Assembly (NCBI GenBank): GCA_920105805.1 | Contig: CAKKTI010000055.1 | Coordinates: forward strand, 1-64,000 | DNA length: 64,000 bases | Reading direction: 5' to 3' | Origin: Condylostoma magnum | Lineage: Eukaryota > Ciliophora > Heterotrichea > Heterotrichida > Condylostomatidae | Shown: piece after piece, positions 35,877 to 47,431 of the stretch | How positions within the stretch are numbered: position 1 is the first letter of the stretch | Layout: every line of letters starts with the position of its first letter | Translations under genes and position numbers: made by a program | The notes under the pieces: generated by a model | Seen by the model: the letters and a program-made list of their open reading frames with translations, nothing else | What the model was told of the DNA's origin: nothing | Databases searched by the model: none

Positions 35877-35995
35877 AATTAGTATTATAATAATAGTCAA
35901 ACATAATAATTCCTAAATTGTAGTAATGAAATTTATATAGGAGCAGATTGACTTGCTATATAATAAATTAAAAGTACATCATTATTTAAAAACTA

Positions 35996-37423
35996 CTATT
36001 TATATAAGCACTTCAACATTAAGTCTTTAAATTCCATTAAATCAACTTCTCCATCTCCATTTTAATCCACTTCTTCTATCACCTTTTCCCAATCTTCTTA
36101 TTCAGTATTATCTTAGCTGCTTAAAATAGCCCTTAACTCTTCTGAACTTATTTTGCCACTCTTATCGATATCAAATCTTTCAAATGCATTTTCTAGATTT
36201 TCAATTGATAATAATTTTTCCTTGTCCATAGCAGCTATTAGGAACTCCGTATAATCTAAATATCCATCTTAGTCAATATCAGCTCTTTCAATGAGTTAAT
36301 CAAGATCTATTTCTGATATTCTTTTCCCTAGTATTTTATTAACAGATTCTTCTATTTCTGCTCGTGATATTTTACCAGAGCCTTAAATGTCTAATTCTTT
36401 GAATATTTTATCTAATTCCTGTCTATCTTGCTAGGTTACAAGTTAAGATGCAATAAATGCGAGAACAGCTCTTTATATTTTATTCTCATATCTAAAACTC
36501 CTAAGATTTCTCATTGCCTAATTAAATGACTTAGGACTTAGCTACTAATTCACTTATTTGTATTAAATTCAATTATGGTTAAAGGCTTATTTTGCAGTTA
36601 TTCTTTGTTTAGGATTATAAGTAAGCAGTTTAATTAATAGATCTTTCGCTTCTACTGATATTTAATCCCAGATTTACCCTTACAATGAATACTTTCCGGC
36701 TAAAATGCTACTTTTAATCTATTCTTCACTTAATCCTCCAAAGGGCATCCATCCACATAGCAGAATATACATAATTACACCTGCACTTCATATATCACAC
36801 TTTTCATCAAACTTTCCTTTAATGACCTCAGGTGCAAGGTAAGGCAATGTTCCCAATAATTTCTTTGTTCCTTTTCCTCTTTCCTATCGTAGAATACTAG
36901 TTCCAAAATCAATAAGTTTAACTGTAAAATCTTCCTAATTAACAAGCATTAGATTCTCTGGCTTGATATCTCTGTGAATAACTCCTTTGTCATGACAGTA
37001 ACTTAAAGCACTGAACAACTACTTCATTATAAAAGCAGCTTGTTATTCACTTACGTAATTATTGTCTATTAATCTGTCTAATAACTCCCCTCCTGCGCAA
37101 TATTCAGTTACTATATAAAAGTAATGTTCATCCTCGTAGATTTCATAGAGTCTTATGATATTAGGATGATCTAATCCATTAAGAATTCGCAGTTCTCGGG
37201 AATAACTGCTTTTATTGTCTTATTTATAGAGATACTTAATTGCTCTAGCCTCTAGATTTGCTTTTTTTTCTGCATAATATACCTATGAGTAAGCTCCACT
37301 GCCAATTTATTATCCAATGTTATACTTAAGACTTAATTCAACTTAATTAACTTTTACGAATGGAGAAAACATTGAAGAAAGCACCTTATTTTACCGTCGT
37401 GTTTTTGAGTTGCCACACCCCAT
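35996..37423 (-). CDS. Calcium-dependent protein kinase (CDPK), 475 aa
   Basis: It starts MGCGNSKTRR, a myristoylation/palmitoylation signal. The kinase domain covers about 40-300: IGSGAYSQVYYAEKK, Lys in ARAIKYL, HRDIKPENLM, LIDFGTS, GTLPYLAPE and DIWSAGVIMYILLCG with Trp as TGA. A junction helix leads to four EF-hands with good loops: DIQGSGKISRAE, DIDQDGYLDYTE, DIDKSGKISSEE and DQNGDGEVDLME. The end ..LMLKCLYK is followed by TAG TAG (35998-35993). Architecture and length are typical of ciliate and plant CDPKs. CDPKs act in Ca2+ signalling at membranes. Confidence 0.96.
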
Positions 37424-37790
37424 TATATATTATATAATCCTAAAAAAATGGAAGATAGAGCTATCTTAATTATAATTCTGATAAAGATCAATCATTTTAT
37501 ATGTACATGTTTCACTACTTTTTTAATTTAGTTGATTACGATTAAAAGTATAGATCTATTTCCCTTTTTATCATATTTTAGATCTAACCTTACAAGGATA
37601 TATTAACTAGATAATAATTATTTAGGATTAAATTTATTTACAGTTGTATTAGAATAAGTATAAGGATTATAAGCAATTAGGAATACATCCAATATAATAA
37701 CATTTCAGCCACATAGTTCCTATATAATTTTAATAAGTTATTTCATTCCGCCATTAATCTGCCATATAATAATCAATTAATTATATAAAA
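37424..37790. other. Divergent intergenic region between two kinase genes, no gene seen
   Basis: About 370 AT-rich bases between the CDPK and PKA-like start codons; probably both promoters. No further feature recognised. Confidence 0.5.
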
Positions 37791-38708
37791 ATGCAGCCAA
37801 ATCACCCAATTAAAAGCAAAATAATAGGAAAAGGAGAATATAGCACAATATGACTTGCTAACTTCTCAAAAGAACTCCCTCAAATTGCTCTAAAACAATT
37901 CAGCAAATCTAGGATAATAAGAGAATCTCTAAAATAGCAAGTCCTAAACGAGGTAAATGCTCTAAGACAAGTCAAACATCCCTTCATCATTGAAATGTAA
38001 GGAACTTTTCAAGATGAAAGAAGCCTTTACATTGCCCTATAGTTTGTATAGGGATGCGATCTGTTTGCCAGAATCCGCAGTTTAGGATGTATGCAAGAAA
38101 ATGTTGCTAAATTTTATGCAGCTTAGGTTGTATTGGCCCTGGACCACTTACACAACTAAAAAATTGTTCATAGAGATCTAAAACCTGAAAATTTACTCAT
38201 TGACTCATAAGGCTATGTAAAGCTAACTGATTTTAGCTTTGCTAAGCCTGTGGAAGATAAAACATTTACTACTTGTGGAACGCCTGAGTACACTGCCCCA
38301 GAAATAATTCAAAAGAATGGTTATAATCATTTAGTAGATTATTGGTCACTTGGTGTACTAATTTACGAAATGGTAGCAGGAAATCCTCCTTTTCTTGATA
38401 ATTCTCCTGCAAGAATCTTTAATAAAATAGTACTGGGGAAATTTTCAGTACCATGAAATTTTTCACCAGAACTTAAAAACTTGATCTAAAATTTACTAAA
38501 CCCTGATCCAGCATTACGCTTAGGAAGTTTGAATTCTATTAAAAGACATTCTTGATTTGAAGATGTAGATTTTCAAGGATTACTTAATAGAAGTGTAAAC
38601 TCACCATGGAAGCCGTGAATACAGGATAATCCTTCTTTGTTCGATCATTAAGAAGAATCGGAAACTGAAGTAGATTTTGATGATGAGGTATTTGCGGACT
38701 TTAATTAG
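37791..38708 (+). CDS. AGC protein kinase, PKA catalytic subunit-like, 305 aa
   Basis: Kinase domain from residue about 9: [33 protein letters not shown], then DFSFAK, the activation loop [12 protein letters not shown] (Thr of TTCG is the PDK1-type site) and [15 protein letters not shown]. The AGC tail ends EVFADFN, a C-terminal FxDF-type hydrophobic motif, followed by TAG 38706. The invariant DFG is DFS here (D147, F148, S149, codon AGC), which is odd because all other catalytic residues (Lys, HRD Asp, APE) are kept. The start at 37791 follows TATAAAA. Trp codons include TGA. Confidence 0.93.
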
Positions 38709-38723
38709 GTTTTTATATCAATT

Positions 38724-39353
38724 CTAATTTAAAAAATTGCTCTTTATTGGTACATCAGACTTCATTATATGGTGTTTACTAACTTCCGCAGTATTTAAAA
38801 TCTTTTAAAGCTCTGCAGAAATCTACATTTCTTCCTCTCCGAAGTTGATCTATCCGCATAAAAATTGCGAATATGGCTAGGTTATGACTAATGAGTCAAT
38901 AAACTTCTAACGCTTCTTTTTGTTTCGTACAAAAAATGTTTAGTTTATCAGAAACTCAATAGGATCATGTGATATTATCTTTTTATGGCAAAAGAATTAT
39001 ACTTTGGAATAAAATTCATTAGACATGTCTGAATTAGAAAACTGAATTCCCAGAATTCCATCAGGTATAATGCAATAATGAAAGGTATCAGTTGCCTATA
39101 CATAACTGTCTTAAATATTTACATATAATTCAAATTGGAATACTAATTCTGCATAGTAATTGTCAAACACTGTTATGAAATAGCTATCACATACTCTATC
39201 TATAATAAGACATACAACTCCTTATATTTTAGAATCTTATCACATTTAAAGCCTTTAGTCAAAAAAGTAAATTTTACTGATATCATAACTAAGAATACTA
39301 CTTGTTTAACCTAATTTTAATTGAACTTAATCCATAAACTCTTTTTTAATCAT
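38724..39353 (-). CDS. WH1/EVH1 domain protein (WASP N-terminus-like), about 209 aa
   Basis: After about 45 residues comes a WH1 domain: SKIQGVVCLIIDRVCDSYFI, VFDNYYAELVFQFELYVNI, FHYCIIPDGILGIQFSN and NEFYSKVQFF. The order and spacing match the WASP/N-WASP WH1 fold, which binds WIP-type proline peptides. No proline-rich region, CRIB or VCA actin-nucleating tail follows; the remaining 80 residues are unassigned. End ambiguous between TAG 38726 and TGA 38720. Its start codon lies only 13 bases from that of the divergent acyltransferase gene. Confidence 0.75.
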
Positions 39354-39366
39354 TTGTTGTAATAAT

Positions 39367-40230
39367 ATGTCAACATCCTAAAGGCAGTATCATCCTGATT
39401 TTATACCTGGGCTTAATTCATAATAAGTTGTAATAAGAGACAAGCTATCTTGGATGATTGGAATGGCATATATTATAGCTTAAAGTTATTTGATGGGTAC
39501 CAATCCTAAATTATTTCTTGATTCTGGTTGTACTTTATTTGTGTTGCTTTATGCACTAAGAACCCGCCACTACACAATAAGAGGTTGATAATTCCTCTTA
39601 ATTGATGTATGCTACTTCGTCAATTTTGCTATTGCAATTTTTTGGTTCTTTTATCCTGAAAATAAGCACTATTTTATGTTGGTGCAAGCTTTATCATTAT
39701 AGGTTGGCTCAGGAGTTCCTTACTATGAAAATGCTTTGGTTTTACATTCTCTAGAGAAATTTACAACCTTTTATATACACATTTGGCCGACTATTTTTTG
39801 TATAGCATTTCAAAACTGAGATAATCCGCCTATAGCTATAGATCTATTTTCGTACATGATAGGCCCAGCACTATTTTTGATAGTACATGCTATTATATAT
39901 TATTTGATAGCCTTCATTATATTTGATAGCTATAGAAAATAACATAACAACTGGATTTTACTAGATTACTTTTTAAACACTCCTAATGCAAAGAAGTTCT
40001 TCTTTCATTCAAGTTACTAGGGGAATGGAATTCTATTTTTATTCTATTAAGCATTTTTTGGATCACTATTACATCCATTCGCTTATATTTTATACTATAA
40101 CAATTTCTTCAATCTAGTGATATGTTGGATGCTTTTAGCATGTGGATTATGGCACGGAGCTCGCTTTTATATAGATTACATGGGCTTTAAATATGAGAAC
40201 TTTGTAAAAAGTTACGAGAAAAAAGGTTAG
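39367..40230 (+). CDS. GPC1-like glycerophosphocholine acyltransferase (DUF2838 family), 287 aa
   Basis: Multi-pass membrane enzyme that acylates glycerophosphocholine in the phosphatidylcholine remodelling route (known for yeast Gpc1). Hallmarks are VIRDKLSWMIGM, RTRHYTIRGWQFLLIDVCYF, VNFAIAIFWFFYP, GSGVPYYENALVLHSLEKFT and FYIHIWPTIF, followed by further helices and LWHGARFYIDYM near the end. About eight hydrophobic segments are seen. It ends ..KSYEKKG at TAG 40228. The frame continues open to the next ATG in phase (40315), but that stretch is unlike the family. Start spacing to the divergent WH1 gene is 13 bases. Confidence 0.85.
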
Positions 40231-40314
40231 GTAATCAAATATTCTTAAAATCTTATATATTCATACCCTATATTGCTTATTTTTTAGGTTGTATATTCTT
40301 GCAATTATTTTCCA

Positions 40315-42846
40315 ATGACAGAGAAAATGGTTTATTTGGGACTAGCTCCTTTTCATACAGATTCTGGCAATTTATCTCCAATTCAATGAATTAAAGCTAA
40401 CACTGCTATTCAAAAAGCAGTTTTCTAATAAGAGAAGGTTTTTATACTAGATGACGATAATGAATTCTAAGTTTTCCAATAAGACAAAATATGCACAATT
40501 TCTACTCCTCAGCCAATAAAGCAAATAGCGGCTAAGAATGATTACTGTTTACTGTTAACACTCAGAGGTAACTTGCTAGCATATGGATAAGATACTGAAA
40601 ACATGATTCTACCATCAGATGACTATTACAGCGCCCCAATATAAATTTTCTAGAATGTTTAGAAAGTCTCAGTCGGATTTACTCACGCTGCATGTGTTAC
40701 TAAGGATGGGAGATTACACACATGAGGTAAAAGAGCACCTGGACTATTCGAAGACACCTGTTCTCCTACTTTAGTACAATCTACAATTGACTTTACATCT
40801 AAGATTGTTGAATGTGGAGATAGGTTAACTGTAGTTGCAACAAACGGAGGATTTGTGTATGTTTTAGGGATTGAAGCATAACCTCTTACCTTGTCTGGGC
40901 TAGATACTGTGTTTATAGTAAATATAGCAATAAGAGGAAACATGATTGCTTTGCTTTCAGAGGCCGGATAGGTTTATATCTTAGATGATGAACTAGATCC
41001 TATGGTATTGCCAACTAGTGGGGTCATTTCTAATATTGTGGCTAATGAAGAACTTTTAATGGGAAAAGGTAAAAACTTTAGTGGAAAAAATCTGCTTTAT
41101 TTTTGGTATAAAGATAAATAATGAGTTGCTGATATATTTCAGCTTCAGTCTGACGGAATTTTAACTTAAGCTGGAATAGTAGTCCAGTAAGAAAATATTG
41201 GAAGATTTGTAAAGACTTCATAGTCTAGTAAAAGCCTAGATGATTAATTTTATTCGCATAAAATTAGGCCAAGTATGAATAGTAGTATAACTACATCGTA
41301 AATTTTTGATATAAAAAAGCAAGTTTCAACAGAGTAAGTGATATTTAACACCTTTCATAGACTAATTCATCCTTTATTATAGGAATTTATTGATAACCTT
41401 AAAAGTTATAACTATGTTAAAAAGATTTAGCATTAGACAGCAAAACTTAACTAATTACCTACTGTGTTATACATCTTATTTTAGAAAAAGAATAGGAACT
41501 TATAAGGATAGGCGTGGAATTAATTAAATGATTTAATAGCAGCTTAAAAATAAAAGTAAATTGAAAGTAATAATCATTAGATTTTAAGATAGTATTAGAA
41601 AAAGGAAGGAAGCAAAATGCTATATTATTGGATCAAAAGAAAATTAAATTACCAGAAACACAGAAGATTTATGTAAATGACTGTGTCTTGGAATACAAAT
41701 CAATCAACAATAATAAGCAAAGTTCTGACATACATTGTGAAATAAAGGCTATACGATGCATTCAGTAATATAAAAATATTCAAAGGATTCAACCAAATGA
41801 AATAAAAGTCATAAGGAGCCTTAATGATTCTGAAAACAATAAAGAAGAAGATTAATAATAAATAGAAAAGATTAATTAAGAGATGGTAACTATATGCGTA
41901 AAAATCAGCTTAAAATTAAATTATTGAAAGATAAAACCATGCATTAAAGCTATTTTATACTTTATAGCACTCAATTCAGAACAATAAAAAAGAAAGTTTT
42001 ACTTAAATTAAATTAGCTTCATCTCTTTAAAAGAAAGTCTAAAATTATAAAGGACCCTTCATGTTTTTTACAACAATAATGAGTCAGATAATAAAACGCT
42101 ATAAAGCCAATTCAATGATGTCTCTTCTAAAATTCCCTGGACATCGCTAAGCTTTAGGAATATAAAAACTATAAAACTTATTCATTAGAAGAATTGAATA
42201 GAACTTTAAGACAATTCAATAATTTTGAATTGATAAAACTAACATTGGAACATTTATTATGCTTTCTACCTTGAATTATCTATTCAAACAAAACACTTAA
42301 AGAAATTTAATAGGAGCTTTCTTCAAAATCCTTTATTTTGGGCCTTCAGTCCCAACAAGTCCAATAGTTATGATGCATCAATCTCCATAATAAGTACAAT
42401 CAGACCAGTAAAACCAAAAATAAATTGAAAATACTCCGTTTTAATCTCGATATAGTTATAGCTACGCGAATAGATTAAGGAAACCAATGCAGTTAAAGAA
42501 AGAAACTAAATAACAGACAAATAAAAGACCTCCATGGAGAGGAGGAGGCGTTAACAGGTAAAAACCATCTCCAGTTAAAAGAAGAAGAGCTGAATAATAC
42601 AGTTAATCCTTACATTATCGAATACAAAAGCGCAAAGACTCACGGTAGAGCACTTTATCTAACAGTTTTAAGCCTTAAATATTCTCATAGCAAACTGACT
42701 CAGCTCAAGTCGTATCCCCGTTGCCAATTCACAGTGATTTTGAGACAGTTTGGAAGTCAAAGATACAAAATTTAAGCTTAAACAAGATTCATAAGACAAT
42801 ACTAAAGATAATTTTTAGAAGATTGAAGTTAATTAATAACTATTAA
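40315..42846 (+). CDS. RCC1-repeat protein with SFI1-like helical repeats, 843 aa
   Basis: Residues about 1-270 form an RCC1-like beta-propeller: HAACVTKDGRLHTWGKRAPG, KIVECGDRLTVVATNGGFVY and similar blades. From about 330 the sequence is Lys/Gln-rich and helical, with repeats of about 25-35 residues holding aromatic-Trp pairs (YYWIKRKLNYQKHRRFM, LIKRWQLYAQKSAQNQ), reminiscent of SFI1/centrin-binding repeats. The tail is basic and Ser/Pro-rich (KRPPWRGGGVNRQKPSPVKR). Likely a basal-body or cytoskeletal protein; that role is inference. Stop TAA 42844-42846 is one base before the next ATG. Confidence 0.75.
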
Positions 42847-42847
42847 A

Positions 42848-43288
42848 ATGGGTTGCTGTAATTCGAGTCTAATGGAAAACAACGAGCTTAATATTACTCC
42901 TTCTAAAATATCCCTTAGTTCATCCTTTATTTCTGCTTCGGATAATAATGAGTTTATTGATATAAGCTTAACGTCAAATAAATCAATTTAAGTAAAAAAG
43001 GACGATTTTACTAGGCCAACATCAAAACACTCCTTATACTTTGACTTTAAGCCAAAGTCATAAAATAGCACAATGATTAAAGATATAAATTATGCCTTTT
43101 TATTTAACCAGAAATATCAGCCTAATTTGTTCAGTATTTAGACACCTAAATTTGGGCATAGAAGAAGTGAAACAAATCCAGTGCATATAATTAATTAGTT
43201 TAGGCTAAGCATGAATAGCAATTTCTGTTTGTTTGAATGAGTTGATCCAAAAAGACTGTAATTTGATATTAGGGAACTTGAAAATTAG
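42848..43288 (+). CDS. Hypothetical MGCC-type protein, about 146 aa
   Basis: It starts MGCCNSSLMENNELN, a likely dual acylation signal, in the leader TATTAAAATGGG shared with other MGCC genes. The rest is Ser/Asn-rich and probably disordered (ISLSSSFISASDNN, STMIKDINYAFLFNQKYQP). I end it at TAG 43286 (..FDIRELEN) because the following residues overlap, antisense, the PH-domain gene. Its ATG is separated by one base from the stop of the RCC1 gene, in a different frame. No family recognised. Confidence 0.6.
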
Positions 43289-43336
43289 ACGGGATTCTCC
43301 ATTGTACATCATGTTTTCTTTATAAGTTCATTAGTT

Positions 43337-44113
43337 TTACCCCTCTCTAATGTTAGTTACTAGCTTTTTCTAGAATTTTTTCCTTCTTATTGGCTTTAAA
43401 GATGATTTTACTGTTGATTTCGTGTATTTACTTTTAATAGGACAACATGATGGGTTATAAAATGTAGGAAGCTTTAGTAAATGTCCTTTTTCTACAGTAA
43501 ATATATTTCCATTTCCTTTTCTTTGGCAAATTGTTTAAAAAGTGCTAATACTACTTATCTATGGAGTTTGTTGATTTTTAGTAATTTTACTTTATCTTTC
43601 TGATTCATTTAGAATAATTTCTATCAAGTGAGTATCCTTTATATCGTTGGGATTTATTACAATACAATTAATTTCTGTTAAATTTATTGTTTTAATAGGC
43701 TTAGATTGGCTTATTGCTGCTAATTCATTCTTAAAATACATAAATTGATTTCGAGTAAGGCGTGCCCAGCGATGTATATTTTTGCATGTGTTTCCTGGCG
43801 TATACCTCAATAATTATCCTTCTTGTATTATTATGTCTTGAATCAATTAATCTGAGTTTTATTATATTTTTGAGTCGTTTTTAGAATCATCTAATTTTAT
43901 AGAAATCTCCTTATCGCTTTGAATATCTTGCTATTAAATGGGTTATTCAAATTTAATTATTTCAACTTCCTCTTATTACAAAACAATATCATCTATTTGT
44001 TAGCTATTTTACTATTTTCTTTATACTTCATTAACAGATATGGACTGATCTTAATTTTACTATATTCAATTAAACTCTTCAGGATTATTACAAGAGCAAC
44101 AACTATTACCCAT
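43337..44113 (-). CDS. PH-domain protein with acylated N-terminus, about 258 aa
   Basis: It starts MGNSCCSCNNPEEF (Gly2 and a Cys cluster, so probably myristoylated and palmitoylated). A Gln-rich acidic linker leads to a pleckstrin-homology domain at about 105-175: GQLLRYTPGNTCKNIHRWAR, LTRNQFMYFKNE, KTINLTEINCIVI; the final helix is less clear. A basic tail (KSSLKPIRRKKFQKK) ends at TAA 43339 with further stop triplets just beyond. Membrane binding by lipid anchors plus PH is the likely role. It is divergent from the gene at 44258. Confidence 0.75.
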
Positions 44114-44257
44114 TTTGTTTATACAAATAGATATAAATGGTAAAATGGAATGATTAGATGAGCAAACCTTCTCTATCATAATTTTTCACTCTATTGATAA
44201 CCACATATTACAAGATAAATAAATTACACTTTAAGTTTAACTTAAATTTTAGTAAAG

Positions 44258-45025
44258 ATGGATAAACCATTACTTTTAGCTCGAAAGATTATAAATCAAA
44301 ACAACAGAATATAAAAGAAGCATGCGAAAAGGAGTGCATAATAATAATATCGAAGTAAATCAAGAGCATGTCTATAAAGATAAAGAAGTTTTATGCCTAA
44401 TTTAAATCTTTCTCCAAGATAATTAAAACAGATGCCTGAATAATACAAAAGCTTAAATCAATCCCCATATCTTAAAATCAAATTAAAGGATAAAATCAAC
44501 CTATTAAAAGAATTAGGATACAGGGCAAAAAATACAACTAATAATTATATAGGAGACAATAATAAGAATAGAGTTAAGCCAGGAATTGCTTTGTTTTATG
44601 GTTAAGGCATCATAGATAAACTAATGGAATCTAAGAATATGAGAAAAGCGGCTAAAAAGATAGATAAATAATCTATTGTATATAATAGATTTAATTTTTT
44701 CAAGCCTGATAAACCTAGCAAAATGGATCAAAATGCTAAATTAAGAATTATTTTAGATAATAATAAGCAGGATTATAGAACCTTTCCTCAGTCTTAATTT
44801 TTAACCTATTTTCCAAAATAACTCCAAGCTTAAGATCCAAGTTAAAATAAAATAATAAGTATAGTAAATAAATGCAATAAATTGTAAGTAGAAAACCATA
44901 GTTTAAGTAGAAATATAGGTAAAATAATATAAAATAGAAGTAAAAGACGACCCAAAACCTAAAGAATCAGATTAACAAAGTAAGAAAGATTAAAAATCAA
45001 TGAAATTACAAGAAACTTGATATAG
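44258..45025 (+). CDS. Hypothetical basic protein, 255 aa
   Basis: Not recognised. It starts MDKPLLLARKIINQNN and is Lys/Arg/Gln/Asn-rich throughout with few hydrophobic blocks (for example KPGIALFYGQGIIDKLME), so it is probably disordered and may bind nucleic acid or microtubules; that is only composition-based. It ends ..EITRNLI at TAG 45023, with another in-frame TAA two codons later. Convergent with SNM1, 29 bases apart. Confidence 0.65.
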
Positions 45026-45054
45026 CTTTAACAATTTTTCCAATTAAGTGTTTA

Positions 45055-46143
45055 CTAACATAATTTTGCTCCTTTTAATATTGGACGTTTTAATCGTTTT
45101 ATTGAATCGGAAGATTGTTGTCTTGGTCTTTTCAATCTGTTTATTTCTGTTTAGCTAGCCTGGTATTAAGTTCTACTCATCCTTTAAGTATTTTAATCAT
45201 TCATTTAAATGTTAAGTCTCTCATTTAACTATTAGCTATTCGGGCATAAATACGACACTTACTTAGGTTTCAATATTTCAACAAACTCAATCAATTCTGG
45301 ATAACTGGAATGAAGAGAGTAAGGGATATTTCATTTTCAGTCATTAACTTATTGTATATTTATATTAAAACCTGTAAGTTTAATTCCTATTACTGATTCT
45401 CCTTATTCTCTTAATTCTTATATTTAATGTAAGTCTTCCTTTTTCACTATTTTTATAAATCCTTCATTGGAATTTGTAGTAAACAGTTCTGGATGCAGAT
45501 TTATAGCTTATATTTTATCAAATCTTTATTAATCTATAATAATTTAAGTATTGTACTCCTTAGCCAAGTCAATCATTAATTCTTCTTTGCCTAAAGATTC
45601 AGTTGAAATTCAGACTTAAGCATCAAAATTTTTATTTATTATTCTTTTTATAGCTTTTGTGCACTTTTATTAATTTGGAAATGAGAATCTTGGCTCTCCA
45701 AATGTATTATCAAGAAACAGTCGATCTACTCTCCCTATAAAGTTTGATAAGATTTCCTAGCTAAACATTCCTTTGTAATATCTGAAATCTCCTGTATGTA
45801 ATATTGTTCCCATATGTCCTTGAAATACTAGCATAACTGATCCTGGACAATGATTTGCGTCAATTAAAGTAACATTTATTCCTTCTTAGTTATTTGTGTC
45901 TAAGTAAATTCAATGTGTTTCGTTTAATTCTAGTTGATTTATACTTTGAATATTAGAGAATTTAAGACGTAGAAGATTGGCTGTTTAAGCAGAACAGTAT
46001 ATAGGCCCCTTATTCCAGTTAGAATGCAATCCTTATATATGATCACTGTGTGCATGAGTTAAGAAATATATAAAATAGCCATTGCTATCATCTTAATACT
46101 TAAAATTGTCAACTCTGATATTAGTCTCAGGAATTCTTACCAT
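45055..46143 (-). CDS. SNM1/Pso2-type metallo-beta-lactamase nuclease (DCLRE1 family), 362 aa
   Basis: DNA crosslink or telomere-end repair 5' exonuclease of the MBL/beta-CASP group. Motifs: [11 protein letters not shown] (HxHxDH zinc site), [19 protein letters not shown] (motif 3 His and Asp), [11 protein letters not shown] and, in the beta-CASP part, [19 protein letters not shown]. The C-terminal tail is basic and ends ..[10 protein letters not shown] at TAG TAA (45057-45052). No large N-terminal extension is present, so it is closer in size to Apollo-type than to yeast Pso2. The start codon is 36 bases from the divergent SDR gene. Confidence 0.93.
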
Positions 46144-46179
46144 TTTATTATACAGTTTAAATGCATATAAAACTTTAAA

Positions 46180-47097
46180 ATGGAAGACATTTTCTATTGG
46201 ATAGGATTTCTATCTACTTTTCTATTCATAGCAAAATCCCTATGGCAAATGATTTCTAACAGAACTAAAATTCAACAATATTCATGGGGCTGGGCGGTAA
46301 TAACTGGAGCAACACAGGGTATTGGGCTATCATATGCTAAGGTTCTCAGTAGCAAAGGCTTTAACCTGATAATCATATCTAGAAATATAAAAAAATTAGA
46401 GGAAACCTAAAAGCAACTCATGGATCAATACAAGAATAAAGTTGAAATTATATAAGCAGATTTTTCCCAAAGTGTAAACGACCCTATTCAATTCTACTCC
46501 GATCTATGCGAGAAGCTAAAAGGAACAACTATTTCTGTTTTGATAAACAATGTAGGAATTTTAACCGGTCCGAAGTATTTTTCAGAATTTTCCTTTGAAG
46601 AATTACAAAACGAATTAACAATAAATACTATGCCAATGACATTCTTACACAAGATTGTATCAAACTAAATGAGAGTATAATTTGAGCAGACATAAAAGCA
46701 ATCTTTGATTCTGAACATTAGTTCAATAGCATAAATAAAGCCAACTTAGTATTTTTGCTTATACGGTGCAACAAAATCATATGTCGATAAGCTTACAAAC
46801 TGCTGGGGATACAACGACTAGGATGCAGTGCGTGTAGTTTCAGTTTAACCAGGGCCTGTTCTTACCCAAATGCTAGACTCTCAGCCCTCAATGCGCTCTC
46901 CTTTAGGATTTCCCATAAGCTCAGACAAATTTGCAGAAAGTTCACTGGGATATTTAGACTAGAGAATTACCTATGGATGCTTTAGACACAAATTACTAGC
47001 AACTACACTTTGGATTCTTCCTCCTAAACTCCTCAATATACTATAAAGCATTTTAAAGAGTACATTTGGAGACGGTGAGAAGCCTAAGGCAGATTAG
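46180..47097 (+). CDS. Short-chain dehydrogenase, 17-beta-HSD12 / 3-ketoacyl-CoA reductase-like, 305 aa
   Basis: NADP-dependent oxidoreductase, probably on the ER. An N-terminal hydrophobic segment (YWIGFLSTFLFIA) precedes the Rossmann fold: AVITGATQGIGLSYAK (TGxxxGIG), LINNVGI, the catalytic Ser in ILNISSIA, and YGATKSYVDKL (YxxxK). Then VVSVQPGPVLTQM. This order, with the membrane anchor, fits very-long-chain 3-ketoacyl reductases. It ends ..GDGEKPKAD at TAG 47095; no KKxx-type ER signal is seen. Complete catalytic tetrad. Confidence 0.92.
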
Positions 47098-47215
47098 TTT
47101 TAATTAGTTTTTACATCAATTCGATAACTCGTCTAATTGGTCCATTAACTCAGATAGTTCCTGTTATATATAAATTAATCGGAGTTATAGCCCTTTTTAT
47201 TACTATCGGTCTTAT

Positions 47216-47431
47216 ATGTGAATTGAAGAACGTTTGATTTATTGCAGCAAAAGTTCTTATAAGCATCGCCTGTCTTCAATTGTCGATAAAATTGACTGTA
47301 GGTCAGTTGATCTACTTGAACAGGGCATTGAAAGAGCTTCTACTGGTGTTTAGTAATCAGTAGAAACATTGGATGATGGTCTATAGGACTCAGTTCTTTT
47401 ACTTTTCTCTCTTTATAAAGAAACGTTATAA
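47216..47431 (+). CDS. Possible small protein, 71 aa, uncertain
   Basis: In the 414-base gap between the SDR and CHFR genes one plus-strand frame has good protein quality (YKHRLSSIVDKIDCRSVDLL, then EQGIERASTGVQQSVETLDD). The only in-frame ATG is at 47216 and it stops at TAA 47429, but the frame stays coding-like upstream without a Met, back to about 47100. It may be a small gene with an unseen first exon. No family recognised. The rest of the gap shows nothing. Confidence 0.35.

Noticed and set aside
43919-44143. Hydrophobic 74-aa plus-strand ORF
   Set aside because: Antisense to the acidic linker of the PH-domain gene.
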